Positions 7,220 through 15,193 of a stretch of 20,391 bases of DNA are shown here, one piece after another (positions within the stretch are counted from its first letter, which is position 1; every line of letters begins with the position of its first letter). This stretch comes from Streptosporangiaceae bacterium (GTDB lineage Bacteria; Actinomycetota; Actinomycetes; Streptosporangiales; Streptosporangiaceae). The translations under genes and the position numbers were made by a program. The stretch spans positions 1 to 20,391 of the forward strand of contig JASHSZ010000387.1 of NCBI GenBank assembly GCA_030040815.1. The letters run 5' to 3'. The notes under the pieces are model-generated. The model saw only the letters and a program-made list of their open reading frames with translations, ran no database searches and was not told the DNA's origin.

Positions 7220-7810
7220 ATGAACATGAGCTTCCAGTCGGTGACGGGACCTAGCGCTCGTGGCAGGGTGGAGACAGCACTGGACCGACTCGGCGGGCCG
7301 TGGTGGCTGTTCCTCGTCACCGGGATAGCCTGGCTGGTCATCTCCCTCGTCGTTTTGCGGTTCCGCCTCTCTTCGGTGGTCGCCGTGGGCGTCCTCATGG
7401 GCGTGGTCTTCGTGGGCGGCTGGTTCAGCGAGATCCTCATCGCCTCGATGCGAAAGCGGTGGCGCTGGGCGCACGTGCTGATGGCGATCCTGTTCCTGCT
7501 CGCGGCGTGCTGGTCGTTCGCGAGCCCGTTCAGCGCATTCTGGGCGCTGGCCACGATCTTCGGGCTGCTGCTCATCTTCCGCGGCAGCCTCGACTTGGTC
7601 ACCTCTATCTCCTCGCGGGAGACCAACCCGGCCTGGTGGCTGGGCCTGACCGCGGGCGTGCTAGAGATCCTGCTCGGCTTCTGGGTCTCGCAGCAGGAGT
7701 TCCCCGCGCAGGCGCTGCTGTTGCTGCTCTGGGTCGGGTTCTTCGCGCTATTCCGGGGCTTCTCCGACATACTCCTGGCGTTCGAGGTGCGCGGCCAGCA
7801 CTCCAGGTAG
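7220..7810 (+). CDS. HdeD-like (DUF308) integral membrane protein
   Basis: A 196-residue polytopic membrane protein. The frame is open far upstream, but the ATG at 7220 is preferred because GAAGGGA sits 7 nt before it and hydrophobic sequence begins soon after. About six membrane segments are visible: WWLFLVTGIAWLVISLVVL, VVAVGVLMGVVFVGGWF, HVLMAILFLLAACWSF, FWALATIFGLLLIFRG, WWLGLTAGVLEILLGFW and ALLLLLWVGFFALFRGF. The repeated pairs and the RGSLDL / RGFSDI motifs at the ends of helices 4 and 6 fit the HdeD/DUF308 family, named after an acid-resistance membrane protein in enterics. The actinobacterial function is not established. It converges on the MOSC reductase gene with only 34 bp between. 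Confidence 0.83.
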   Translation: MNMSFQSVTGPSARGRVETALDRLGGPWWLFLVTGIAWLVISLVVLRFRLSSVVAVGVLMGVVFVGGWFSEILIASMRKRWRWAHVLMAILFLLAACWSFASPFSAFWALATIFGLLLIFRGSLDLVTSISSRETNPAWWLGLTAGVLEILLGFWVSQQEFPAQALLLLLWVGFFALFRGFSDILLAFEVRGQHSR

Positions 7811-7844
7811 CCCGCCGTTAAGCGGCAGCTGCTGCGGTACGGAC

Positions 7845-9641
7845 CTACATGTCCAGGACAATGTCGGTGCCGGGCCGGGCGCAGCAGATGAGCACCTGCC
7901 CGGCGGCTGGGAGCTCTAGCGGGGTCGGCGCGTAGCTGATGTCGCCGGACAGTAGCGCCGTGACGCAGGTGTGGCAGACCCCGGTGCGGCAGCCCCACCG
8001 GGTAGGCACGTCGCACGCGTCGGCGAGTTCGAGCACGCTGCGCCGGTCGTTGCCAAACGCCGTGGTGATACCGCTGCGGGCGAAGCTGACAAGCGGCCCG
8101 GTGACCGGAGGGCCCGGCGGCTGGTGCGGCAGCTGCCGGGTCTGGCCGGTCAGGCCCGGGTTGATCGAGGCCAGCGCGCCGAACAGCTCAGTGTGGATCG
8201 CCACCGGGTCGACGCCGAGCGCGGTCAGGGCGCCGTGCATGTCGGCCATGAACGAGGCCGGCCCGCAGACGTAGGCGCTCGCGCTTGCTGGGATACCCAG
8301 CGTAACCAGCGCCTCTTTGGTGAGGCGGCCGCTGGTGGCGTGGACCCGGTGGCGCTCGGGCGATGTAGCCGCGCTGTAGAAAACGCGCTCGCAGGCGTGC
8401 GGCAGCGACGCCAGCAGGGCGTGCGCCTCGGCCGCGAAGGGATGTTCGTGCGGCCCGCGAGCGCCGTGCAGCCACCAGACGTCCCGTTCGCTGCGGGACT
8501 CCGCGAGCTGGTAGAGCATGGACAGGACTGGTGTCACACCGATGCCGGCGGAGATGAGCAGGATCGGGCCGACGCTGTCATCCAGCACGAAGTCGCCGCG
8601 GGGTGCGGCCACGTCCAGGATCGCTCCCGGTCGCAGGTCGCGGTTCAGGTAGCGGCTGGCGGCGCCGTGCGGCTCCTGTTTGACGCTGATCCGGTAGGTG
8701 CCCGCGTCGGGTGCCGAGGACAGGGAGTAGCTGCGCACGGGGGCAGGCGTGCCGGCGCCGGTGATCCGGAGCGTCAGGTACTGGCCGGCGATGGCTGCCG
8801 GAAGCTGGCTGCCATCCGCGGCGCTCAGGTAGAAGGAGGACACGGTCGTGCTCTCCGGAACGACCTTGATCACCTGCAACTGGCGGAAGCCTGCCCAGGC
8901 CGGCTCGGTGTGCGCGGGCGCCTCGGTGGCGCCCGTGCTGTCGGCGGCATCGAGTAGTTCGCGGAACGATTGCTGCCAGCCGGGGCTGAGAGCCGGGATC
9001 TGCACCGCGATTTCTAGCTTGTCGTGGTCCCGGTCAGGCAGGTAGAGCAGCGCATCGGTGTCGGCCACGCTGAGCTGATGCGGGCCAGCCTGGGTCTTGA
9101 TGATCTGATCGCCGGCCTGGACGTGTCCCTCGGTGATAACCCGCATGTAGAAGCCAGGACGATGGTGGCTGACCAGCAGCGCAGCCATCTGGGGCTCGCC
9201 CACGCGCATGCCGACCCGGTAGCAGCTGACCCGCGGCTGGGTGACCTCGAATTCCGCCTCGCCGATCTGGTACCGGTCGCCGATGCACACCTCGTCGTCG
9301 GCCATGCCGTCGACCGTGAGGTTCTCCCCGAACTGGCCGTAGCTCACGTCGTCCCAGCCGAAGTGCTGCTGCCAGTGCCGGTAAGAGTCGAGCTGGTAGA
9401 CCAGCACCGCGCGCTGCTCGCCCCCGTGCCCGGACAGGTCGCCCTGGCCGTCGCCGTCGATGTTCAGCCGACGCACCAGCTTCGGGCCGGCAGCCGGCTC
9501 TTTCCAGACGCCGGTGTGCACGGTCTTGCCCTGCCAGGGCACGTCCTTCGGCAGGCCCACGTTCACCGACACCAGCACCGGCGGCGCAGATCCTCGTTCC
9601 GTAGCCGTGGCTGCTGCCGCCACCGAGCCGAGGTCAGTCAC
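7845..9641 (-). CDS. MOSC domain - flavin reductase - 2Fe-2S ferredoxin fusion oxidoreductase
   Basis: A 598-residue three-part protein. An N-terminal MOSC domain of the YiiM type (about 20-185) contains GDLSGHGGEQRAVLVY, GQFGENLT and the conserved Cys140 in QPRVSCYRVGMR; MOSC domains handle molybdenum-cofactor sulfur or N-hydroxylated substrates. A ferredoxin-reductase module follows (about 250-490), with FAD motif RSYSLSS (303-309), nucleotide motif GIGVTP (366-371) and CGP (459-461). A C-terminal plant-type 2Fe-2S domain has Cys551, Cys556, Cys559 and, most likely, Cys586. All parts are intact, so it could pass electrons from NAD(P)H to the MOSC site in one chain. The GTG start overlaps the stop of the upstream 38-codon stub as GTGA, and no good ribosome binding site precedes it. 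Confidence 0.9.
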   Translation of the reverse strand: MTDLGSVAAAATATERGSAPPVLVSVNVGLPKDVPWQGKTVHTGVWKEPAAGPKLVRRLNIDGDGQGDLSGHGGEQRAVLVYQLDSYRHWQQHFGWDDVSYGQFGENLTVDGMADDEVCIGDRYQIGEAEFEVTQPRVSCYRVGMRVGEPQMAALLVSHHRPGFYMRVITEGHVQAGDQIIKTQAGPHQLSVADTDALLYLPDRDHDKLEIAVQIPALSPGWQQSFRELLDAADSTGATEAPAHTEPAWAGFRQLQVIKVVPESTTVSSFYLSAADGSQLPAAIAGQYLTLRITGAGTPAPVRSYSLSSAPDAGTYRISVKQEPHGAASRYLNRDLRPGAILDVAAPRGDFVLDDSVGPILLISAGIGVTPVLSMLYQLAESRSERDVWWLHGARGPHEHPFAAEAHALLASLPHACERVFYSAATSPERHRVHATSGRLTKEALVTLGIPASASAYVCGPASFMADMHGALTALGVDPVAIHTELFGALASINPGLTGQTRQLPHQPPGPPVTGPLVSFARSGITTAFGNDRRSVLELADACDVPTRWGCRTGVCHTCVTALLSGDISYAPTPLELPAAGQVLICCARPGTDIVLDM

Positions 9642-9754
9642 AGGCGGCCGCCCGGCGGTGCCTCATCTATCAGTCTTTCCGGCAGCGGATCGGCCACCAG
9701 GAACCGGCCGATCGCAGCCGGGGCGATGGGTGGTTGCCGCCAGGCTAGGCCCAT
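9638..9754 (-). CDS. DUF427 N-terminal stub (38 codons), coupled to the MOSC gene
   Basis: From ATG at 9752-9754, which has an excellent AAGGAG 7 nt upstream, the frame encodes MGLAWRQPPIAPAAIGRF continued by LVADPLPERLIDEAPPGGRL and a stop. The first 30 or so residues match the N-terminus of actinobacterial DUF427 proteins (MGL.W.QGPL..GAIGRFL.P.PLPERLL). The remaining domain is absent. The stop TGA overlaps the MOSC GTG by 4 bp, and the MOSC gene has no evident ribosome binding site of its own. The stub may therefore survive as a translational leader. It could equally be a simple truncation. The family call is from recall. Confidence 0.55.
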   Translation of the reverse strand: MGLAWRQPPIAPAAIGRFLVADPLPERLIDEAPPGGRL

Positions 9755-9767
9755 TGTCCTGCTCCTT

Positions 9768-9818
9768 CCGGGTGTGCCCGGCGATGGCCGCCTCTGGCGA
9801 GGTGCTACCGGGCGGTAG
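9768..9818 (-). terminator. Tandem small hairpins after the LuxR-family gene
   Basis: CTACC-GGGC-GGTAG (9805-9818) and CCGGG-TGTG-CCCGG (9768-9781) are two compact stem-loops downstream of the regulator stop at 9859 and just before the ribosome binding site of the DUF427 stub. They could end the regulator transcript. The stems are only 5 bp, so confidence is low. Confidence 0.3.
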
Positions 9819-9858
9819 GCGGGCGCCGCCAGTCCAGTGGCGTGGCTGGATGCCACCG

Positions 9859-12753
9859 TTACTGAGCTTGTGTCCGGACGGGCCGTGATCGAATCCCCTG
9901 GTGGCTAGCCATCAAGGGCCGGCTAATCGACCCGTGAGACGTTCCGCGCCCGTCCGGCAGGACGAGCTCGAGCTGGCTTCGTGCGGTGACTCCGAGCTTG
10001 ATGAAGACCTTGCGCAGGTGGTACTGGACCGTGTGGGGGCTGAGGTAGAGCCTGGCGCCGATCTCCGGGTTCGACAGCCCCTCCCTGGCGAGCCGCGCTA
10101 TCAGCACTTCCTGTGCGGTCAGCTGATCGTTCCGCGCGCCGACGGCGCGCTTGCGCGCGGTTTCGCCGGTGGCCAGCAGCTCGCGGCGGGCTCGCTCGGC
10201 GAATGCCGCTGCTCCCATCGAGTCCAGCATGCCGACGGCTGTTCGAAGCTGTGCGCGCGCGTCGCTACGGCGCCGCTCCCGTCGCAGCCACTCCCCGTAC
10301 AGCAGGTGAGCTCGGGCAAGGCAGATGCGCATCCCGGTCCGCTGCAGCCGCTCGATGGCCTCGCGATAGTGGTCCTCGGCCTCGGCGCCGCCGCTGAGCA
10401 GCGCACGCGCCCGTGCCTGGTGTCCGAGCGCCCAGTCGGTGCCGCTGGCGTCCGTCATCTCGGCGAGCCGCTCGTAAGCGTCGGCCGCGATGTCGGTCTT
10501 GCCGGTACGCGTTGCGGCCTCGATGAGCTCAGCGATGGCCCACGGCGGCGCACCGATGGTTCCCGGACTCGCGGTGGCCAGCTGCGCGCCCGGCATCGCC
10601 TCCTGGTAGCGGCCGAGGCCGAGGAACAGCAGCGCGCTGGCCATGCCGACCGCGGTCATCCCGGCACCTTCGCCGCGCTGGGTCACTTCTGGAGCCACCG
10701 CATCTACCAGTGCGCAGACGGTGCGCTCGTCGCCGCGCAGCGCCGCGACTGCCAGCGCACCGTAGGGGGCGAGCGTGCCGCCCATCGCCTCGGTCGCGGC
10801 ATTCGCCTGCGCTACCAGGGATTCCGACGCGGTCAGCTGCCCGCCCAGCAGGAGACGCTGAGCGCGCATACCGAGGGCCAGCGGGTGTTCGCCAACGGCC
10901 CCGGTCTGTCGGACGAGAGCCAGGTACCGGGCAGACAGCCGTTCCCAGGCATCGTCATCCCACACGTGCACGGCGGTGAGACAAGCGAGCCAGAGCCAGC
11001 GGAGCTCCTCCTCGACGGACATGTCGGTCCCGAACGCGGTCAGCGCCGTGCGCAGCACCGGCACCCCGGCTGCGTAGCCGTCGATGTAGTACGCGGCCAG
11101 GCCGTCGAGCAGGAGATCGGGCGCGCGCGCTGAACGCGGCGGCGGCGGCGCGGTCAAGGCAGCGCGTGCCACCTCCCAGAGACCGCACCCGGGCCTGGCG
11201 AGCTGCCCGGCAAAGATTCCAGCGGACAGCGCCTCCAGGTACGTCGATCGCGCCAGCGCGGCATCAACGGACTCAAGCCGCCTCGCAGCCGCCAGCAGCA
11301 GGGTCGGTGCGTCGCTGCCGTGACTCGCGGCGAACGCAATCCGGGCGCGCAGCAGCTCGACGTGTGCCTGGTGGACCTCGCCGGCTGGCCGGGCTTCGGC
11401 CACGGCGAGCAGTTCGCGCGCCGCGCCGAGGTCTCCTGCCGCCAGCTTGGCGTCGGCCGCGGCGAGCGAACGGCTGGCTCGCTGTTCTGGCGCCAGCGTC
11501 AGGACTGCCGATCGTTCCAGGAACGCGGCCGTCGCCGCGATGCCGCCCCGAGACCGCGCGCGGTCGGCCGACCGCTCCAGTTCGTCGGCTACGTCCGCAT
11601 CAGGTCCGGCGGCTGCCTGCGCCAGATGCCACGCCCGGCGGTCGGAGTCGAGCCGGGCGTCGGTGACCTCTGCCAGGGCGCGGTGCGCCTGCTGGGTATC
11701 CCGCACCGACGCCGATCGGTACGCCGCCGAGCGTACGAGCGGGTGACGGAACCGAACCCGGCCACCAAACTCGGCCAGCCGCGCCTCGGCGGCTGGAACC
11801 GCTGCCGTGGCGCTGATGCCGAGCCGGGACGCGGCGCGCCATACCAGCGCCGCGTCACCGGTCGGATCGGCCGCTGCGACGAGCAGCAACCGCCGGGTCG
11901 GGCCAGGCAGCGCCTCCACGTGACGCCGGAAGCTCTCCTCCACGCTGCCCGTGAGACCTATCGCGCCAGGAAACCCAAACCCGCCGGCTAGCTGCGCCGG
12001 GGTTAGCCCGCGCGGCAGCTCGAGCAGCGCCAGCGGGTTACCGTGCGTCTCGGCGAGGATCTGATCGCGAACCCGCGCATCGACGGGACCGGCGAGCGCG
12101 CTGTCGAGCAGCGCCAGGGCGTCCTGGTCGTGCAGGCCCTCGACGACGAGCTCCGGCAGCCTGGCCAGCTCGCGAGTCGGTTCGCTAGCGGCAAAGACGA
12201 GGCCGAGCGACTCCGCCCCGAGCCGGCGGGCGGCGAAGGCCAGCACCTGCGCAGAGGCCTGGTCGAGCCACTGACCGTCATCGACCAGGCAGAGCAGCGG
12301 CTGCTCGTGGGCGACGTCGGACAGCAGGCTGAGCGCGGCGAGGCCAACGAGGAAGCGATCTGGCGCCGGCCCGGCGCAGCGGCCCAGCGCAATCTGCAGC
12401 GCCGCGCGCCGCGGCGCGGCCACGCTGTCGAGATGGTCCAGCATGGGCGTGCACAGCTGATCCAGCCCGGCGTACGCCAGTTCGAGCTCCGACTGAACGC
12501 CTGCGGCGCGCGCCACTCGGCAGTCCGGCGCGTGTGCGGCCAGGTAGTCGAGCATCGTCGTCTTCCCGATCCCAGGCTCGCCGCGCAATACCAGGGCTCT
12601 GCTCTGGCCAGCCGTGACGGCGGACACGAGCCGGTCAAGCTCCCGGCACAGTCCGTCGCGACCGAGCAGCCGCGGCTGACCTGGCGTCGCCAGCGACGGC
12701 CTCAGCACGCTGGGCTCTGCATCGGTCGGGTATCGAGCGTTTTCGGATGGCAT
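9859..12753 (-). CDS. Large ATP-binding LuxR-family regulator (LAL type)
   Basis: A 964-residue STAND-type transcriptional regulator. The ATG at 12753 is chosen because GAGGGAAAG lies a few bases upstream; the longer frame to 12831 adds 26 residues without homology. An N-terminal ATPase domain follows the usual LLGRD lead-in (29-33): Walker A GEPGIGKT (58-65), with LLCLVDDGQWLD as Walker B. A long helical region of TPR-like repeats fills the middle. The C-terminal LuxR helix-turn-helix runs about 878-930 (LTAQEVLIARLAREGLSNPE, then LSPHTVQYHLRKVFIKLGV). A basic 30-residue tail ends it. LAL proteins activate secondary-metabolite or catabolic genes in response to an unknown ligand. It is divergent from the CGNR gene across 119 bp. 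Confidence 0.9.
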   Translation of the reverse strand: MPSENARYPTDAEPSVLRPSLATPGQPRLLGRDGLCRELDRLVSAVTAGQSRALVLRGEPGIGKTTMLDYLAAHAPDCRVARAAGVQSELELAYAGLDQLCTPMLDHLDSVAAPRRAALQIALGRCAGPAPDRFLVGLAALSLLSDVAHEQPLLCLVDDGQWLDQASAQVLAFAARRLGAESLGLVFAASEPTRELARLPELVVEGLHDQDALALLDSALAGPVDARVRDQILAETHGNPLALLELPRGLTPAQLAGGFGFPGAIGLTGSVEESFRRHVEALPGPTRRLLLVAAADPTGDAALVWRAASRLGISATAAVPAAEARLAEFGGRVRFRHPLVRSAAYRSASVRDTQQAHRALAEVTDARLDSDRRAWHLAQAAAGPDADVADELERSADRARSRGGIAATAAFLERSAVLTLAPEQRASRSLAAADAKLAAGDLGAARELLAVAEARPAGEVHQAHVELLRARIAFAASHGSDAPTLLLAAARRLESVDAALARSTYLEALSAGIFAGQLARPGCGLWEVARAALTAPPPPRSARAPDLLLDGLAAYYIDGYAAGVPVLRTALTAFGTDMSVEEELRWLWLACLTAVHVWDDDAWERLSARYLALVRQTGAVGEHPLALGMRAQRLLLGGQLTASESLVAQANAATEAMGGTLAPYGALAVAALRGDERTVCALVDAVAPEVTQRGEGAGMTAVGMASALLFLGLGRYQEAMPGAQLATASPGTIGAPPWAIAELIEAATRTGKTDIAADAYERLAEMTDASGTDWALGHQARARALLSGGAEAEDHYREAIERLQRTGMRICLARAHLLYGEWLRRERRRSDARAQLRTAVGMLDSMGAAAFAERARRELLATGETARKRAVGARNDQLTAQEVLIARLAREGLSNPEIGARLYLSPHTVQYHLRKVFIKLGVTARSQLELVLPDGRGTSHGSISRPLMASHQGIRSRPVRTQAQ

Positions 12754-12838
12754 GACGGCTTTCCCTCTTGTCAGGCTCCCGCGGGGCTTCCCTGCCGACC
12801 TGCCTCTGCCGGTACAGCCGTAGTCAAGCAACCCTCGA

Positions 12839-12870
12839 TCTAACCTGTCAAGTGAAGTAATCTGGTTAGA
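12839..12870. promoter_or_regulatory. Dyad TCTAACC-N18-GGTTAGA in the LuxR/CGNR divergent promoter
   Basis: TCTAACC (12839-12845) and GGTTAGA (12864-12870) are perfect 7-bp inverted arms ending 3 bp before the CGNR start codon. Between them lie a TAATCT box (12858-12863), a possible -10 for the CGNR gene, and TTGACA on the minus strand (12846-12851), a possible -35 for the LuxR gene. A protein bound here would cover both promoters. Confidence 0.45.
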
Positions 12871-12872
12871 CT

Positions 12873-13385
12873 ATGGCTGATGTGCCTTCCGACGAGAGCT
12901 TTCTGCTCGCGCTGCTCAACACCACCCCGCTCATCGACGGTGTACCCGCCGACGAGCTCGGGGACCGAGCACGCGCTCTCGACTGGCTGGCGAGGGTCGG
13001 CGGCGCGGCCAGCGACGCCGAGTGGCAGCTCGTGCTGGAGGTGCGCGCGGCCCTGCAGGCGGTCGTGCGCGCACAGCTATCGCCCGACGCGCTGGCGGGC
13101 TTCCTGGCCGACGCGGCGCTGACTCCGGCCATCGCCGCCGGGGAGATCACGTGGACGCTGAGCGTCGCACCAGACCGCGCACTCGCTGTCCGGGCAATCC
13201 TGGCGTGGGACGCCCTCGCAAAGACAAGCGCGGGACGGCTACGCCCGTGCGCGAACGACGAGTGCCGGTTGTTTCTTATCGACCGCTCGAGGGCGGGCAC
13301 TGCCCGCTGGTGTTCCATGGCCATCTGCGGCAACCGCATGAAGGCGCGTCGCCACTACCAGAAGGCACGGCAGAGCAGCGGCTAG
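12873..13385 (+). CDS. CGNR zinc-finger DNA-binding protein
   Basis: A 170-residue putative regulator of the CGNR (ABATE domain) family, widespread in actinobacteria. The N-terminal stress-response-like helical domain runs about 8-115. The C-terminal zinc finger carries Cys126, Cys131, Cys147 and Cys152 in RPCANDEC and WCSMAICGNR, followed by the basic segment MKARRHYQKAR that normally contacts DNA. All ligands and the CGNR signature are present. The ATG lies just after a 7-bp dyad and about 9 nt after TAATCT, so a very short leader is likely. It is divergent from the LAL regulator and upstream of a broken hydrolase gene. Confidence 0.9.
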   Translation: MADVPSDESFLLALLNTTPLIDGVPADELGDRARALDWLARVGGAASDAEWQLVLEVRAALQAVVRAQLSPDALAGFLADAALTPAIAAGEITWTLSVAPDRALAVRAILAWDALAKTSAGRLRPCANDECRLFLIDRSRAGTARWCSMAICGNRMKARRHYQKARQSSG

Positions 13386-13431
13386 CTACCGGGGGATGCG
13401 AGCACGTCCACTCGTCCCGCAGGCTCGAACG

Positions 13432-13590
13432 ATGACGACCATCTACCACCGATATGCCACTGTCGAGGGACGGCACCTGTTTTACCGGGAGGCCGGGCCG
13501 CCGGGAGCACCGGTCGTTGTGCTGCTGCACGGCTTTCCGGCCAGTTCGTTCATGTTCCGCAATCTCATCCCTGTGCTCGCCGGCCAGCCA
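13432..13590 (+). pseudogene. Alpha/beta hydrolase, N-terminal fragment
   Basis: From ATG at 13432 the frame reads MTTIYHRYATVEGRHLFYRE through VVVLLHGFPASSFMFRNLIP (oxyanion HG motif, about residues 29-48). This is the standard start of haloalkane-dehalogenase-like hydrolases of about 290 residues. After VLAG (about residue 52) the homology stops, and the frame continues with unrelated Arg/Pro-rich sequence to a stop before 13680. The nucleophile Ser/Asp, the acid and the His are all missing. The start follows the CGNR stop by 46 bp on the same strand, so it was probably the regulator's partner gene before truncation. Confidence 0.75.
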
Positions 13591-13612
13591 TTGGATCCCC
13601 TCGAGCGCAGCT

Positions 13613-13629
13613 GGCGGACCAGGTCCGCC
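13613..13629. terminator. 17-bp palindrome between convergent genes
   Basis: GGCGGACC (13613-13620), a central A and GGTCCGCC (13622-13629) form a perfect odd-symmetric palindrome between the hydrolase fragment and the convergent ALDH stop at 13673. It may act as a bidirectional terminator or be a protein-binding site. There is no T-tract. Confidence 0.35.
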
Positions 13630-13672
13630 GGGCTGGCCGCGGAGGTAACGACCCCCTCGGGTGACTGCTGGG

Positions 13673-15172
13673 CTAGCGGTCTTGGTCCTCGTAGCCCGCT
13701 GGGCGCCCATCGAGGATGACGGTCTTGACCTCGAGGTAGTTCCGCAGGCCTTCTATGCCGCCTTCGCGGCCGATACCTGACTGCTTGAAGCCACCGAACG
13801 CGATCCCGAAATCGGTGCGGAAGGCGTTGTGCCCGACGGTTCCAGAGCGTAGCTGCGCCGCAACCTGGCGGGCGCGGTTGACGTCGTTGGTGAACACCGA
13901 GGCGTTGAGCCCGTAGATGGTGTCGTTGGCGACCCGGATCGCGTCGGCCTCGTCCTGCGCCGGGACGACGGACAGGACCGGGCCGAAGATCTCTTCCTGC
14001 GCGATGACCGACGAGTTGTCGACGTTGCCGAACACCGTGGGCTCGACGTAGTAGCCCCGCTCCAGGTCCTTGGGCCGCCCGCCGCCGGTGACCAACGTCG
14101 CGCCGTCGGCGATGCCCTTCGCGATATACCCCTCGACCCGATCCCGCTGCCGGCTAGCCACCAGCGGGCCCATCTGCGTCTGCACGTCGAACGGGTCGCC
14201 GACCCGGACTTGCGAGAATGTGCTGGCCAGCGCGTCGACGAACTCGTCATGGCGGCCAGCTGGAATCACGATTCGGGTCAGCGAGGAGCAGACCTGGCCG
14301 GACAGGAAGCACTCTGCGCCCGCAATGGCCTGAGCTGCGGTCGCGATGTCCATGTCGTCGAGAATCACCGCGGCCGACTTGCCGCCAAGCTCGAGCGTGC
14401 AGCGGGCGATCCGCTCGCCGCAGATCGAGCCGATCCGCCGCCCGGCGGCCGTCGACCCAGTGAACGCGATCTTGTCGACGCGAGAGTCGCGCACCAGCAG
14501 CTCGGACACCTCACGGTCGGCGGTCACCACGTTGAGCACGCCCGCCGGCAGCCCCGCAGCCTCCGCCGCCTCGGCCACCAGGTACCCCTCACCGGGCGCT
14601 TCGGGCGAGGACTTCAGGACGACCGTGCAGCCGGAGATGAGCGCCGGGGCGACCTTACTGGCGAGCAGGCCGATGGGGACGTTCCACGGGATAATCGCGC
14701 CGACGACACCAACTGGCTCTCGGACGATGAGGCCGAACTCGCCGCCGGCAGTGGGCTGGGCCGGTTCCTCCCAGGTGAACGTGTCGGCCAGGCCCGCGTA
14801 GTAGTCAAAGGTGTGAGCAGCGTCGTCGCCGAAGTACGGGGCCAAGATGTGCAGGCCCCCGGACTCGCGCGGCCAGATCTGGCCCAGGGCGTCGGTGCGT
14901 TCCCTGAGGCCGACCGCGATCGCGCGCATGTACTCGGCCCGCTGCGCGTGCGTCATCCGGGGCCAGGGCCCGTCGTCGAACGCGTGCCGAGCCGCCTCGA
15001 CGGCTCGCGATATGTCGGCCGCCTGCGCCTCGGCGACGCTGAAGTACACCTCCTCTGTGCCTGAGTCGATCACGTCAATCTTCGCGCTGGACGAGGGCTG
15101 TACCCACTCGCCGCCAATGAAGAACCGGTCCGTGTTGCGCAGCGGCGCCTTGATCTCATCTGCCAGGCTCAT
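13673..15172 (-). CDS. NAD(P)-dependent aldehyde dehydrogenase (second gene of the operon)
   Basis: A complete 499-residue ALDH-superfamily enzyme oxidising an aldehyde to its acid. Key residues are present: Asn164 in IIPWNVP, Lys187 in VVLKSSPEAP, general base Glu261 in LELGGKSA, nucleophile Cys295 in SGQVCSSLTR, and EEIFGPVLSV for cofactor binding. It starts 21 bp after the stop of the upstream ALDH gene, with GGAGGT 9 nt before the ATG, so the two form an operon. Its N-terminus is closely similar to the wreck at 16742-17049 (for example DRFFIGG.WV.PSS and VAEAQAADI), which indicates duplication. The substrate is not deducible. Confidence 0.95.
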   Translation of the reverse strand: MSLADEIKAPLRNTDRFFIGGEWVQPSSSAKIDVIDSGTEEVYFSVAEAQAADISRAVEAARHAFDDGPWPRMTHAQRAEYMRAIAVGLRERTDALGQIWPRESGGLHILAPYFGDDAAHTFDYYAGLADTFTWEEPAQPTAGGEFGLIVREPVGVVGAIIPWNVPIGLLASKVAPALISGCTVVLKSSPEAPGEGYLVAEAAEAAGLPAGVLNVVTADREVSELLVRDSRVDKIAFTGSTAAGRRIGSICGERIARCTLELGGKSAAVILDDMDIATAAQAIAGAECFLSGQVCSSLTRIVIPAGRHDEFVDALASTFSQVRVGDPFDVQTQMGPLVASRQRDRVEGYIAKGIADGATLVTGGGRPKDLERGYYVEPTVFGNVDNSSVIAQEEIFGPVLSVVPAQDEADAIRVANDTIYGLNASVFTNDVNRARQVAAQLRSGTVGHNAFRTDFGIAFGGFKQSGIGREGGIEGLRNYLEVKTVILDGRPAGYEDQDR

Positions 15173-15193
15173 TGTTGGCTGACCTCCATGCTC

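Noticed and set aside
7971..8957. Long plus-strand open frame opposite the MOSC reductase
   Set aside because: It is antisense shadow coding typical of high-GC DNA; the minus-strand frame carries all family motifs.
9897..9919. Imperfect palindrome centred on GGCTAGCC
   Set aside because: It lies within the C-terminal coding tail of the LAL regulator, and its symmetry is broken at several positions. No related copy was seen in the window.
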